Positions 16,435 to 26,259 of a stretch of 64,000 nucleotides of DNA are shown here, piece by piece. Every line of letters begins with the position of its first letter. Position 1 is the stretch's first letter. The stretch comes from Rhodothermus marinus (GTDB lineage: Bacteria; Bacteroidota; Rhodothermia; Rhodothermales; Rhodothermaceae). Below the pieces are notes generated by a model. The model was not told the DNA's origin, made no database searches, and worked only from the letters and a program-made list of their open reading frames with translations. The stretch lies in NCBI RefSeq assembly GCF_009936275.1, contig NZ_AP019797.1, forward strand, positions 3,331,890 to 3,395,889, read 5' to 3'. The translations under genes and the position numbers were made by a program.

Positions 16435-17685
16435 ATGTATACACCCGTAACGACCGAACGCAAGGAGGCCCCGATCCATGCCCTGCCACGGGCGCCGCGC
16501 ATCGCGCTGTTCACCGGCGCCTACAATCACATTGCCGACGGCGTCTCGCGCACGTTGAACCGTCTGGTGGGCTACCTGGAGCGACGCGGGGCCTCGGTGC
16601 TCGTCTTTGCGCCCACGATTCCCAATCCGCCCGTTCGGCACGAAGGCACGCTGGTGCCGGTGCCGTCGATCCCGGTGCCCGGACGTTCGGAATACCGCAT
16701 CAGCCTGGGGCTCACACGCCGCCATCGCAAGCTGCTGGCTGCTTTCGAGCCCGACCTGATCCACATCGCCACGCCGGACTTTCTGGGGCTGCAGGCACTC
16801 CTTCTGGCCCGCCGCCGGGGCATTCCCGTGGTGGCCTCTTACCACACGCACTTCAGCGCCTATCTGAAATACTACCACCTGCAGTGGTCCGAGCGCATGC
16901 TCTGGGCCTACCTGCGCTGGTTCTACCGGCAGTGCCGGCAGATCTACGTGCCCTCCACCTCCATGATCGAGATTCTGCAGGCGCACGGCATCGATCAGAA
17001 CCTCTATCTCTGGGAACGGGGTGTCGATACCGGCCTGTTCAATCCGGCGCAGCGCTCGTCCGTCTGGCGGCGCAACGTGCTGGGCGTGGCCGACGACGAA
17101 GTGGTGGTGGCCTACGTGGGACGGCTGGTCTGGGAAAAAGGGCTGGACGTGCTGGCCGCCACGATCAACCGGCTCAAGCAGGAGCAGGTGCCCCATCGTT
17201 GCCTGATCGTGGGCGAAGGGCCGGCCCGGCGTGAACTGGAAGCGCGGCTTCCGGAAGCGATCTTCACCGGCTATCTGGAAGGACGCGAGCTGGCCCGGGC
17301 CTACGCCTCGGCCGACGTGTTTTTCTTCCCGAGCGAGACGGAAACGTTCGGCAACGTCACGCTCGAAGCGATGGCTTCGGGCCTGCCGGCCGTCTGCGCC
17401 GACGCGCCGGGCAGCAACATGCTCATCGAACATGGCCGCACGGGCTTTCTGGCCACACCGGGCCGCGTCGAAGAATTCGCCGGCTACCTCCGGCGGCTGA
17501 TTCTCGACGCCGAACTGCGCCGCACCATGAGCCGCCACGCACTGGAGCGCGCCCGGCATTTCGACTGGGAGGCCGTACTGAACCGCCTCTACGGCTACTA
17601 TCTGGACGTGCTCGCCCCGGCCCTGCTGCCGACGGGCGACGGCGTCGCCACCGAACTGCCCGAACTGACGGCCACGGCTGCCTGA
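16435..17685 (+). CDS. Glycosyltransferase family 4
   Basis: The product is 416 residues from the ATG at 16435; the frame also opens at 16372. The GT4 N-domain starts with IALFTGAYNHIADGVSRTLN, where the early glycine/aspartate loop binds the acceptor. The C-domain carries VVAYVGRLVWEKGLDVL and the donor-site motif FFFPSETETFGNVTLEAMAS (E-x7-E). It most resembles the mannosyl/glucosyl-diacylglycerol and phosphatidylinositol mannosyltransferase group. The acceptor could therefore be a lipid, but the sugar and acceptor are not certain. It lies 10 bp before a second GT4. Confidence 0.85.
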   Translation: MYTPVTTERKEAPIHALPRAPRIALFTGAYNHIADGVSRTLNRLVGYLERRGASVLVFAPTIPNPPVRHEGTLVPVPSIPVPGRSEYRISLGLTRRHRKLLAAFEPDLIHIATPDFLGLQALLLARRRGIPVVASYHTHFSAYLKYYHLQWSERMLWAYLRWFYRQCRQIYVPSTSMIEILQAHGIDQNLYLWERGVDTGLFNPAQRSSVWRRNVLGVADDEVVVAYVGRLVWEKGLDVLAATINRLKQEQVPHRCLIVGEGPARRELEARLPEAIFTGYLEGRELARAYASADVFFFPSETETFGNVTLEAMASGLPAVCADAPGSNMLIEHGRTGFLATPGRVEEFAGYLRRLILDAELRRTMSRHALERARHFDWEAVLNRLYGYYLDVLAPALLPTGDGVATELPELTATAA

Positions 17686-17695
17686 ACGTCCCGGC

Positions 17696-18838
17696 ATGGC
17701 CTCGCCGCTCCGGCTCCTGTTCGTCTCGCACTCGTTTCCACCGCCCGGCCGCCCGCTGGCCAACATCGGCGGCATGCAGCGCGTAGCGACCGAGCTTGAC
17801 GCCGCGCTGGCCCGCCACTCGGACCTCGCCTATCACCATCTGGTACTGCGGACCTCCTGGCGCTGGACGCACGTGCGCGTGGTGCCTTTCCTCCTCCGGC
17901 TGGTGCTTCAGATTCCCCGTGTGGTGGCCCGCCACGGAATCAACGTGGTGCTGTTTTCGTCCATGGTGACGGCTCCGCTGGCTCCGCTGCTGCGCCGCAA
18001 ACTGAACGGCACGCGTCTGGTAGCCATTGCGCACGGACGCGACGTGACGCTGCCGGTGGCCCCCTACCAGCGTTTCCTGCCTCACGTATTTGCGCACCTC
18101 GACGCCGTGCTGGCCGTCAGTCGGGCCACCGGCGAAGCCTGCCTGCAGCGCGGTCTTCCCCCGGAACGCCTGCATGTGATCCCGAACGGGATCGATCCGG
18201 CCCGTTTTGCCCGGCCGCTCGACCGCCGGGCCGCCCGTCACGAGCTGAGCCGGACGCTCGGCCTGCCGCTTCCCGACGACGCCCTGCTGCTCTGCAGCGT
18301 GGGCCGACAGGTCCCCCGCAAAGGCTTCGCCTGGTTCGTGGACGCCGTCATGCCCCGCCTGCCCGCCCACGTCCACTACTGGCTGGCCGGCGACGGACCC
18401 GACGCTTCCGCCATCGAAGCCGCCATCAAACGTCACCGGCTTCAGGAACGCGTGCGCCGACTGGGCCGCGTGCCCGACGACGTGCTGCACCAGCTCTACC
18501 GGGCCGCCGATCTGTTCATCATGCCCAACCGTCCCGTGCCCGGCGACATGGAAGGCTTCGGCGTGGTCATGCTCGAAGCGGCTCTGTGCGGCGCACCCGT
18601 GCTTGCCGCCCGCCTGGAAGGCATTCAGGACGTGGTGGCCGAAGGCGAAAACGGCCACCTCATCGAAAGCGGCGACGCGGACGGCTTCGTGCGCTGGATC
18701 CTGCACTACGATCGGGACCGCACGGCGCTTCAGACGCTCTCGGAGCGTGCCGCCGCCTACGTGCGCGCGCACTTCAGCTGGGAGGTGGTGGCCGACCGCT
18801 ACGTGCAGACGCTCCGGGTTATTTGCTCAGCGACGTAG
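17696..18838 (+). CDS. Glycosyltransferase family 4
   Basis: The protein has 380 residues. The N-domain begins LRLLFVSHSFPPPG with a GGMQRVATEL loop. The acceptor-side AHGRDV and the hinge HVIPNGIDPARF are clear. The C-domain has CSVGRQVPRKGFAWFVDAV and the donor motif EGFGVVMLEAALCGAPV. It is a retaining GT-B enzyme, probably for an envelope glycan or glycolipid together with the preceding GT4. Its 3' end overlaps the convergent RND gene by 20 bp. Confidence 0.87.
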   Translation: MASPLRLLFVSHSFPPPGRPLANIGGMQRVATELDAALARHSDLAYHHLVLRTSWRWTHVRVVPFLLRLVLQIPRVVARHGINVVLFSSMVTAPLAPLLRRKLNGTRLVAIAHGRDVTLPVAPYQRFLPHVFAHLDAVLAVSRATGEACLQRGLPPERLHVIPNGIDPARFARPLDRRAARHELSRTLGLPLPDDALLLCSVGRQVPRKGFAWFVDAVMPRLPAHVHYWLAGDGPDASAIEAAIKRHRLQERVRRLGRVPDDVLHQLYRAADLFIMPNRPVPGDMEGFGVVMLEAALCGAPVLAARLEGIQDVVAEGENGHLIESGDADGFVRWILHYDRDRTALQTLSERAAAYVRAHFSWEVVADRYVQTLRVICSAT

Positions 18839-21356
18839 TCGGCGCCGCCTCCGGCTCGGGCGCCGGACGCTTCTCCCGATCCTCCAGCCACTGAATGAGC
18901 GCGGGCAGAAAGACCAGCGCGGCCAGCAGCGTGGTCCCGATTCCCACGACGGCCAGCTCGCCGATCGAGCGCAAGCCCGGATGAAAGCTGAGCAGCAGCC
19001 CTGCAAAGCCCATCATGGTAGTCAGCGAGGCTATCGTCACGTGCTCGCCCGTCGAGCGCAGCACCTGCAGAATGCTCCCCGGCCCTCGCTCGCGGTAGCG
19101 GTGCACCAGGTGCGCGCCTGCATCGTTGCCGATGCCCAGCACGGCCGGCAGGACCACCATGTTGTAGAAGTTGAGCTTCATGCCGAGCAGCTCCATCACC
19201 AGCAGCATCCAGAGCACGCCCACCACCAGTGGAAGCAGCGCCAGCATCGTCCAGCGCGGCGTGCGGAAGTTCAGCCACATGAGCAGCGTGACGGCCACGA
19301 ACGTCAGCAGCACCATCCAGGGCGCCTCTTTGAGCATGAGCCGGAGCATGTCGGCCGCCACCAGCGACGTGGAGCCCGCGTAGTATACCTTGCCATTCAC
19401 CTCTACACGCCCGACGTCCTCGGCAAAGGCCATCGAGTTGCGGCCGTCGGCCAGACGCACCGAGGGATAGATCAGCACGAAGTTACCGATCTCGCCGGTC
19501 TTTGACGTGAAGCGGGCTTTCAGAAAGTCCGGTACTTCGTCGATCGAGATCGGTCGCCTGGTCTGGGCCGCCTCGCGCAGGCGCTGCATCCAGACCGACG
19601 TATCGGCCCGCAGGAACGGATCGTTGAGCAGTTCTCGGATGCGTTCGATGCGGGCCAGTTTGGCCTGCTGGGCCTCGGGCGTCATCGGAAAGCGATCCTG
19701 CAGGCTTTCCACGTCGAGGATCGTGGGCGAGAGCGTGTCTTTTGCCGCGCGTTCCTTCAGGGCGGCCACCACGGCCGGCACCTCCGCGGGGTCGTCCACC
19801 ACGATGTAGGCCGGATTGCGCCGGCCGTGCGTCTGATAGACCCGCTCCACGTAATCCTGACGCGCTTCGTAGTCTTCGTAACGGGGCTCCAGTTTGCCGA
19901 AATCCCACTCGAACGACACGCGCGGCAGGAACAGTAACGCCAGCACGACGGCCGCCACGCTGGCGAGCACCACGCCACGCGCCGCCGGAAAGCGTCCACG
20001 CCCCACCTGGTGCACGGGGGCCGCATGGCCGGCCTCCAGGTTCAGCAGCCGGAAGCGCTCGGCCAGCGAAAGCAACGCCGGCATCACCACGAGCATGGCC
20101 ACCAGCGCGAACAGAATCCCGCTCCCCGCGATAAAGCCGAACTCGCTGAACCCCCTGAAGTCCGCGATCATCAGCACGTAGAGCGAGACGGCCGTCGTCA
20201 GCGCCCCGATCGTGATGGCCTGGCCCGTGCTCAGAAACGTGATCTCGGCCGCTTCGGCCACGTCGCGTCCCTCGGCCCGCTCCTCGGCATAGCGCGCGTA
20301 GAAGTGAATGCCGTAGTCGATGCCCAGGCCGAAAAGCACCAGCCCGAGCGTCGAGGTCATCAGGTTCAGCGTCTTGAAAGCCACGTAGGCCAGCCCGAAC
20401 GACCACGACAGGCTCATCAGCAGCGGCACCCCGATCAGCACGGCCATCACGGGCATGCGGCCCAGCTCGGCCAACAACACGCGTCGGTCGAAGCGGCGTC
20501 CGGCCCGCGCCCGGTACGACTTGTAGGTGAAGTAGAGCACCACCAGCAGCAGTACGGCCGTCACGCCTGCCCCGAACGAGCTGAACACGTCGTCGGTAAT
20601 GGCCCGCACCTCGACGAGCTGGCGCAACAGCCGTCCGGCCAGAATCACCTGCATCTCCGGATGATAGCGGTGCGGCTGCATCTCGTCCACCAGCCGCTGC
20701 AGGTCCCGGTACAGGTCCGCGATGTAGCCGATGTTCGTCTGAGAGTTCGTCGGATAGAAGCGCACGACCAGCGTCGTGCTGTCGTCCGAGATCGGATACT
20801 CCTTGCCGATCAGCTCCTCGTAGACGACCTGCAGCGCCTCGACCGTCGTGTCCTCTTCGGCCTCCTCTTCTTCCTCCAGCTCGAAGAAGAACGGATTGGC
20901 CTTCAGACGCGCCTCTTCGATTTTTTCCTGCAGAAACTGCTCCAGGCGATCCAGCTCCTCGTCGGTGGCAAAGTAGAGCGCATTTTTGCGCAGGAACTCC
21001 GTTTCGCGGCGGTACTCGACGCGCCCCAGGTAGGGTTCGTCGTAGCCTTCTCCTTTGAGCGCCAGCGCTTTCGGAATCAGGTCCTCGGCAAAGCGCCGGT
21101 TGGCCTCGAACGACGGGCTGACGATGGCCACGTCGACCGTGCTCTCGCCGCCGACCATCTCGCGCAGCCGCTCAAGCGCCTGCACGCTGGGGTAAGATTT
21201 CGGGATCAGCTTGGAGAAATCCGTGTCGATGCGCAGCCGCATGGCAAGCGCGACGCCGAGCACCGAAAGCGTCAGCGCCAGCGCCAGGACCGTTCCGGGC
21301 CGACGAACGGCCCAGCGAATGATCGGACGCAATCGTTGAAACACCTGCTCCATCAT
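18819..21356 (-). CDS. RND/MMPL family transporter
   Basis: The protein has 845 residues with two repeats of one TM helix, a large periplasmic loop and five TM helices. TM1 is GTVLALALTLSVLGVALAMRL, followed by DTDFSKLIP. The first helical block contains GLVLFGLGIDYGIHFYARY, and the second contains AVLGIGNDAGAHLVHRYRE at the equivalent place. These are the sterol-sensing-like RND cores seen in MmpL/HpnN-type lipid exporters. It is the last gene of the strand-minus set beginning with wzi, so a lipid or glycolipid export role is plausible. Confidence 0.88.
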   Translation of the reverse strand: MMEQVFQRLRPIIRWAVRRPGTVLALALTLSVLGVALAMRLRIDTDFSKLIPKSYPSVQALERLREMVGGESTVDVAIVSPSFEANRRFAEDLIPKALALKGEGYDEPYLGRVEYRRETEFLRKNALYFATDEELDRLEQFLQEKIEEARLKANPFFFELEEEEEAEEDTTVEALQVVYEELIGKEYPISDDSTTLVVRFYPTNSQTNIGYIADLYRDLQRLVDEMQPHRYHPEMQVILAGRLLRQLVEVRAITDDVFSSFGAGVTAVLLLVVLYFTYKSYRARAGRRFDRRVLLAELGRMPVMAVLIGVPLLMSLSWSFGLAYVAFKTLNLMTSTLGLVLFGLGIDYGIHFYARYAEERAEGRDVAEAAEITFLSTGQAITIGALTTAVSLYVLMIADFRGFSEFGFIAGSGILFALVAMLVVMPALLSLAERFRLLNLEAGHAAPVHQVGRGRFPAARGVVLASVAAVVLALLFLPRVSFEWDFGKLEPRYEDYEARQDYVERVYQTHGRRNPAYIVVDDPAEVPAVVAALKERAAKDTLSPTILDVESLQDRFPMTPEAQQAKLARIERIRELLNDPFLRADTSVWMQRLREAAQTRRPISIDEVPDFLKARFTSKTGEIGNFVLIYPSVRLADGRNSMAFAEDVGRVEVNGKVYYAGSTSLVAADMLRLMLKEAPWMVLLTFVAVTLLMWLNFRTPRWTMLALLPLVVGVLWMLLVMELLGMKLNFYNMVVLPAVLGIGNDAGAHLVHRYRERGPGSILQVLRSTGEHVTIASLTTMMGFAGLLLSFHPGLRSIGELAVVGIGTTLLAALVFLPALIQWLEDREKRPAPEPEAAPTTSLSK

Positions 21357-21358
21357 GA

Positions 21359-22087
21359 TTATCGAACCGCAGCGGCGGCGGGTAAGAGTTCAAAGTCGTC
21401 GAAATCGACCACGGCGTAGTCTTTCGTGTTGTCCGAGTCGCTCCAGATCGTAATCGATAGCGGACGCGCGGGCGGCTCCTTGCCGAACACGCGCCGATAG
21501 TCGGCCACCACGTCGCGTTCGACCGTGACCCAGCGACCGAAACCTTCCCGGCCGGACGAAACCACGATCACCTTCAAGGGCCCGTAGTCCACCACGGTCT
21601 CACGGGGCAACAACGAGCTGTAGGTGTACTTGATGCTGATCGGACGGCCCAGCCAGTCCGTACCGAACGTCACGTAAACGGCCCCCCCGCTGTCGTTCCA
21701 GCGGCGGTTGTCCTCACGGGCACCGGCCGGCAGGTGGATGGCCCGCCAGCGCCAGCCGAGGCGGGGATGCGCGCGCAGATCCCAGTCCAGCCCGAAGTCT
21801 TCCCGGTTGGCCAGCGTGATGCGCTGGGCTTCGGCCCGCGTGATGCAGCGCAGAAACTTGTTGCCCGCCTCGACCTGCACCCGGCACTCCTCGCGCTCGT
21901 TCATGAACTCCTCCAGCGGCCGGAACTCCCGCTTGCTGGTAAGAAACTTCCAGCGCGACGGATAGGAGCCAGCCGGATAGGCCTCGAAGTCCTCGACGCG
22001 CACGCGTTGCGGGTCCGGCGCCGATCCGGGCGCCAGCCCCTGCAACAGCAGGCCGATGCACAGCAGTAAAGTCAGACGGCGTAGCAT
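21359..22087 (-). CDS. Exported DUF3047-type protein
   Basis: The protein has 242 residues with an N-terminal signal peptide (LTLLLCIGLLLQGLAPGSA). The mature part has the features of DUF3047: a 'VEDFEAYPAG..P..WK' opening, DLRAHPRLGWRWRAIHLPAGA, a GGAVYVTFG strand and a C-terminal ITIWSDSDNTKDYAVVDFDDFEL. DUF3047 proteins are periplasmic jelly-roll-like proteins of unknown function. The gene ends 2 bp before the RND start and begins 1 bp after the upstream membrane gene ends, so the three are an operon. Confidence 0.75.
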   Translation of the reverse strand: MLRRLTLLLCIGLLLQGLAPGSAPDPQRVRVEDFEAYPAGSYPSRWKFLTSKREFRPLEEFMNEREECRVQVEAGNKFLRCITRAEAQRITLANREDFGLDWDLRAHPRLGWRWRAIHLPAGAREDNRRWNDSGGAVYVTFGTDWLGRPISIKYTYSSLLPRETVVDYGPLKVIVVSSGREGFGRWVTVERDVVADYRRVFGKEPPARPLSITIWSDSDNTKDYAVVDFDDFELLPAAAAVR

Positions 22088-22088
22088 G

Positions 22089-23081
22089 TCATTCGGTCGG
22101 GGTTGTCAGGGGCTGTTCGGCGTCGGCCGAGGGGACCGGGGCTACCGAAGCGGCAGGCTGCCGACGCTCCAGCCAGCTCGTCACCACAAAGAGCACGGCG
22201 TTGGCTGTGCGATCCAGCACGCTTCGGACAACAAGCATGCCGGCCAGCACGGCCGCCGAGGCCTCCAGCAGGTGCGTCATACCCAGCACGGCCCCCAGCG
22301 CCAGCAGATCGGTGGCGGGCAGGAACGGAATCCGGTTCGTGACGGTGCCCACCACCAGAATCGTGGCCCACACGCGCAGCGGCGCTTCGGGCAGCACCAC
22401 CCACCACTGGAGCACCTGCAGCGCATACATGGCAAAGAACCGGAGCACGTGCACGCCCAGTAGCACCGCGGCCGTCCGCCCCGGCACGTAAAAAATGGCT
22501 TTGCGGAACCGCACGGCCAGCGCACCCAGCACGCTAAGCGCCAGCCCACCTGCCGCAACATAGACCGGATCGGCCGCCTGGCCCAGCAGATCCACCAGCG
22601 CAAACTGGCCGCTCAGCACGGCCCCGGCCACCAGCAGCACCACGGCCACCGTCGAGGCCACCGACGACAGGATCGTGTTGTCCTTGATCGTGCGCAGCAG
22701 GTGCCCATCCGGCCGGTCGGTGTGGCGGCGCGCCCACAGGTACAGGTACACCTCGCCCGAATAGCCCAGCACGTCGGTGTTCAGTACGCGCTTGCGCACG
22801 AGCACCGGAAACACGCGCCGCCAGCGAATCTTCCAGAGTGCCCGGTAGATGAACGCCTCGGTGGCCGGCAGCAGAAAGTACAGGCCCAGCCAGAGCACAT
22901 AGAACCAGGGCGTACGCGGCAGCCCCTCGTACACTTCCCGCCAGCCGATCTGCGTCAGGCGGTACAGCAGCCACCCCACCACGCCGCCCACAAACAGCAG
23001 CCGCCCGTAGCGCTGGATCCGGCGCCCGACGGGCGTCTGCAACCACGATCGCACCTGCTGCACCCTGATTTTGAGCGACAT
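22089..23081 (-). CDS. Polytopic membrane protein, LPG-synthase/UPF0104-like
   Basis: The product is 330 residues from the ATG at 23081; the frame also opens with GTG at 23114. About eight hydrophobic helices are visible, including LLFVGGVVGWLLYRLTQIGW near the start, FYVLWLGLYFLLPATEAFIY, and an NRIPFLPATDLLALGAVLG segment. The last recalls the NxxP...E/D..R core of flippase-like lysylphosphatidylglycerol synthase/AglD membrane domains. Members often sit near glycosyltransferases and are suspected lipid or polyprenol carriers. It belongs to the wzi-to-RND operon. Function is uncertain. Confidence 0.6.
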   Translation of the reverse strand: MSLKIRVQQVRSWLQTPVGRRIQRYGRLLFVGGVVGWLLYRLTQIGWREVYEGLPRTPWFYVLWLGLYFLLPATEAFIYRALWKIRWRRVFPVLVRKRVLNTDVLGYSGEVYLYLWARRHTDRPDGHLLRTIKDNTILSSVASTVAVVLLVAGAVLSGQFALVDLLGQAADPVYVAAGGLALSVLGALAVRFRKAIFYVPGRTAAVLLGVHVLRFFAMYALQVLQWWVVLPEAPLRVWATILVVGTVTNRIPFLPATDLLALGAVLGMTHLLEASAAVLAGMLVVRSVLDRTANAVLFVVTSWLERRQPAASVAPVPSADAEQPLTTPTE

Positions 23082-23176
23082 GCCGCGCGTCGGCTCTGGC
23101 TGTTCGAATCGCACGTGCTAACGGCGGCGGCCGGGCTCGTGTTGCCGACCGGCCCGCGAACTTTTCGCGGAAGCCT

Positions 23177-24613
23177 TTATGGCATCGGACGATAGCGTAC
23201 GCCCAGCGCTACGCCCAGGTTGTCGGGGTAGAGCTGGCCGACGTCTCCGGCCAGGGCCACCTGCACGGCCAGCGGTCGTCCTTCGGGCTGCCAGTCCAGC
23301 GCCACCAGCACCGAAAGCTGCTCGGGCGGCGGCTCGAAGCGGTAGGTGGCGCCCGGCTGCTGGAGCACGTCGCGTCCGTTGTAGGTGCCGTAGTTGCGCG
23401 AGTAGGTGGCCAGCAATCGGTAGCGCAGCGCCGCCGCCAGACGCCCGGCCAGTCCCAGATGATGCGCCATGACGCGGTTGTTTTCCACGCCGCCGGTCAA
23501 CCGCTTTGCCCGATCCTCGAAGGCGAACATCAGCGGCGAGCCGACCGTGCGGCCGTAGTGCGTCCAGCCCGTGCGGTAGATGTAGTGGTTGTAGTAGTTG
23601 TCGCGGCCGCCCGGCCCCCCGCGTCCCGGTCCGGGGCCGATCGGTCCGCTCTGACGCTTCGTGTAGAGAAACTCGTAAACGACGCGTTCAATCAGCCGGC
23701 CTTCCCGATCTCGAAGCGACAGCCCCAGCAGCCCATCCTGAGGATTTTTGAACTTGAGCCCGTCCCGATCTTCGTAGAAGAAGTGTCGGTAGACCAGCAG
23801 CCCGAAGCGCCGCCCTTCCAGCGAAAAGCCGAAATCGTACGTCCCGAAGTGATCTCCCTGGATGTAGATCTGCTCGCCCCGGGGCGCACCTTCTCCGGCA
23901 TTGAGCGCGAAAAATGTTCTGAAATAATCATCCAACCCCTGCGGTAGGCGACCGATAGAGGGATTGCGCGAGATGCCGCCCCAGAAGGCCTGATGCACGA
24001 GCCCGGCATAGATGCGCCAGCTGCCCGGCCCGAAGCGGAGGTAGAGATACTTCTGGTGCAGGTAGGTGTCTTCGACCTGCCGCACGTCCTTCATCCAGCC
24101 GTGCGCCCAGTAGCCGTGAAATTGCACCCAGCCGCGTGTGCCGGGCACCGACGTGTAGCGAGGCGTGCGCACCACGATTTTCGGAATGGGCGTGGCGTTC
24201 GGGCTGACGTCTGGCGAGCCGGACGAAAGCAGCGTATCAACCGTGCCGATCGTCTCGCGTCGGCGTCCCACATAGGCTTCCAGAAAACCCACCCGCACCC
24301 GGCCGTAGGCTTCGACAAAATGCGCGGACGGATCGTGCGCCTGCCGCAGCAGCAGCTCACCGCCCACGCCGTAGGAAAGCCAGGAGCGCGGCCGTCGCTC
24401 CCATCGGCCATTCAGCAGGACATAGCCGTTGGCCGACTTCGGATCGAACCGCCCCCACTGGTTGGCGGCCAGCCAGAACGGCAACCGACCCGCCGTCGCC
24501 GCCCGCACGCCCAGTTCGCTTTCCAGCTGGAGAGATGAAGGCGCCTGAGCCTTACCCAACGATGCGCTCAGACCAGCCAGCAACAGAACGATCAGGACCT
24601 TCCGCATAAACAA
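23177..24613 (-). CDS. Wzi-family capsule assembly outer-membrane protein
   Basis: The protein has 478 residues. A signal peptide (MRKVLIVLLLAGLSASLGKAQ) is followed by many amphipathic beta strands, as in an outer-membrane barrel. Wzi-like features are the early LPFWLAANQWGRF, the WVQFHGYWAHGWM block, QAFWGGISRNP, and the central HFGTYDFGFSLEGRRFGLLVYRHF strands. Wzi proteins help tether or assemble capsular polysaccharide at the surface. It heads the minus-strand operon with the LPG-synthase-like, DUF3047 and RND genes and is divergent from a GT4. This supports an exopolysaccharide or envelope locus. Confidence 0.82.
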   Translation of the reverse strand: MFMRKVLIVLLLAGLSASLGKAQAPSSLQLESELGVRAATAGRLPFWLAANQWGRFDPKSANGYVLLNGRWERRPRSWLSYGVGGELLLRQAHDPSAHFVEAYGRVRVGFLEAYVGRRRETIGTVDTLLSSGSPDVSPNATPIPKIVVRTPRYTSVPGTRGWVQFHGYWAHGWMKDVRQVEDTYLHQKYLYLRFGPGSWRIYAGLVHQAFWGGISRNPSIGRLPQGLDDYFRTFFALNAGEGAPRGEQIYIQGDHFGTYDFGFSLEGRRFGLLVYRHFFYEDRDGLKFKNPQDGLLGLSLRDREGRLIERVVYEFLYTKRQSGPIGPGPGRGGPGGRDNYYNHYIYRTGWTHYGRTVGSPLMFAFEDRAKRLTGGVENNRVMAHHLGLAGRLAAALRYRLLATYSRNYGTYNGRDVLQQPGATYRFEPPPEQLSVLVALDWQPEGRPLAVQVALAGDVGQLYPDNLGVALGVRYRPMP

Positions 24614-24670
24614 GCAGGTTGATGCTCGAAAACAGCCGTGAACGGTTCAGACAATTGCGGGAAAATACAC

Positions 24671-25774
24671 ATGCAGCCGGTTGTGTTGCATTTCAAATCG
24701 GTCTATCTCAACCTTTCCGAAACCTTCATCGATCGGCTCGTGCGGCACCACGAGCGCTACCGGCCGGTGGTGGGCACCCTGCACCCCCGCCACTATCTGG
24801 ACGGCCTGCCGGTTTACGCGCCGCGCGGCCCGGCGGCCTGGCGCGACCGCCTGCTGCAGCAGCTCAACCGAACGCCCCGGTTTCTTTTCGCGGTATGCCG
24901 TCGGGAACAGCCTGCTGTGCTGCACGCCCATTTCGGCCTGGACGGCTACCGGCTGCTGGGCCTGACCCGTCGCACCCGCCGGCCGCTCGTGGTCAGCTTT
25001 TACGGGCACGACGTGTCGCGGCTGCCGGACGAGCCGGGCTGGCGCCGACGCTACCGGCACCTGGCCCGCGGGGGCACGCGCTTCATCGCGGCCACCGACT
25101 TCATGAAGCGACAACTCATCGCGCTGGGCTTTCCGGAGGAAAAAATTGATGTGGTTCGCTTCGGCCTCGACCTGAGCGCCTTTCCCTTTCAGCCACGCAC
25201 GCGGGCCGGCCTGCGCCTGCTTATGATCGGGCGATTGGTGGAAAAAAAGGGCCATCGTACGGCGCTCGAAGCGGTGGCGCGTCTGCGGGCGGCCGGCTAC
25301 GCCGTCGAACTGCACTGCTACGGCGACGGCCCGCTCCGCGGTGCGCTTCAGGCCGAAGCGCACCGGCTGGGCATTGCCGCCTGCGTGGCTTTTCACGGGG
25401 CTGTAACAAACGAGGTGGCCTGCCAGACGTACTACACACACGACGTGCTGCTCGTACCGAGCCAGACGGCGGCCGACGGCGACCAGGAAGGCCTGCCCAA
25501 CGTGATCATCGAAGGGCTGGCCGCCGGTATCCCCGTGGTGGCCACCCGGCACGCCGGTATTCCGGAACTGGTCGTCCATGAAAAAACCGGCCTGCTGGTG
25601 CCGGAGCGGGACGCCAAAGCGCTGGCCGCCACCGTGACACGGCTGATCGAAACGCCGGCGCTGGTGGAGCGGCTGAGCCGGACCGGACGGGCGGCCGTCG
25701 AACAACTGTATAGCCTGACGCGCATGGTGCGCGACACCGAAGCCGTGTACGACGCGGCACGCCGATCCCGATGA
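24671..25774 (+). CDS. Glycosyltransferase family 4
   Basis: The product is 367 residues from the ATG at 24671; a GTG at 24638 in frame is an alternative. The N-domain has VLHAHFGLDGYRLLGL and SFYGHDVSRL, and the C-domain has LRLLMIGRLVEKKGHRTALE and the donor motif EGLPNVIIEGLAAGIPVVAT. This layout is typical of 'colanic-acid-like' GT4 enzymes in exopolysaccharide loci. It is divergent from wzi and leads into three genes with ATGA-type overlaps. Confidence 0.88.
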   Translation: MQPVVLHFKSVYLNLSETFIDRLVRHHERYRPVVGTLHPRHYLDGLPVYAPRGPAAWRDRLLQQLNRTPRFLFAVCRREQPAVLHAHFGLDGYRLLGLTRRTRRPLVVSFYGHDVSRLPDEPGWRRRYRHLARGGTRFIAATDFMKRQLIALGFPEEKIDVVRFGLDLSAFPFQPRTRAGLRLLMIGRLVEKKGHRTALEAVARLRAAGYAVELHCYGDGPLRGALQAEAHRLGIAACVAFHGAVTNEVACQTYYTHDVLLVPSQTAADGDQEGLPNVIIEGLAAGIPVVATRHAGIPELVVHEKTGLLVPERDAKALAATVTRLIETPALVERLSRTGRAAVEQLYSLTRMVRDTEAVYDAARRSR

Positions 25775-26259
25775 ATCGCACCCGCATTCGCCGGCTTTTC
25801 CGGGCGCTGGCCGTGCTGCTCCCACTGCAGTACGCGCTGGTGGGACTTGTGCAGCTCGGTGGCGGCCGCGAGCCCTGGCCCCTGCTGGTCATGCCGGGCT
25901 TCAAGGCCACCTGGCACGAAGGTATGCCGCTGCTTTCGCAGCGGGTGACGTTCGTCGTCCACCGGCCCGACGGCTCGATCCGGCACCTTCCGGCCGACAC
26001 GGTGCTGGCCGTGCTGCCCTACTCCCACCACCGCGCCATGCTCGAGGCATTCTTCCGGCCAGCCTCGCTCAGCGGTACGCCGGAGACCGAACGCATCCGC
26101 CGGCCGGACGCCAGGCGCTGGCTGTGGGATCGGCTTCAGACGCTGACGAGAAGCACGCCCGTGCAGGTGGACATCGTCTGGGAAGCGCTCCGTATCGATC
26201 CGAAAACGGGCACCCTACAGGCGCAACCGCTCGACACGCTCACCCTGCAACGGCCATGA
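25771..26259 (+). CDS. Conserved small protein of unknown function, upstream of HTTM
   Basis: The protein has 162 residues. One N-terminal hydrophobic segment (LFRALAVLLPLQYALVGLVQL) is followed by a soluble domain (RVTFVVHRPDGSIRHLPADT, QVDIVWEALRIDPKTG). No family is recognised. It overlaps the preceding GT4 and the following HTTM gene by 4 bp each (ATGA junctions), so translation is coupled. A role as a partner of the HTTM protein is the obvious guess. Confidence 0.6.
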   Translation: MNRTRIRRLFRALAVLLPLQYALVGLVQLGGGREPWPLLVMPGFKATWHEGMPLLSQRVTFVVHRPDGSIRHLPADTVLAVLPYSHHRAMLEAFFRPASLSGTPETERIRRPDARRWLWDRLQTLTRSTPVQVDIVWEALRIDPKTGTLQAQPLDTLTLQRP

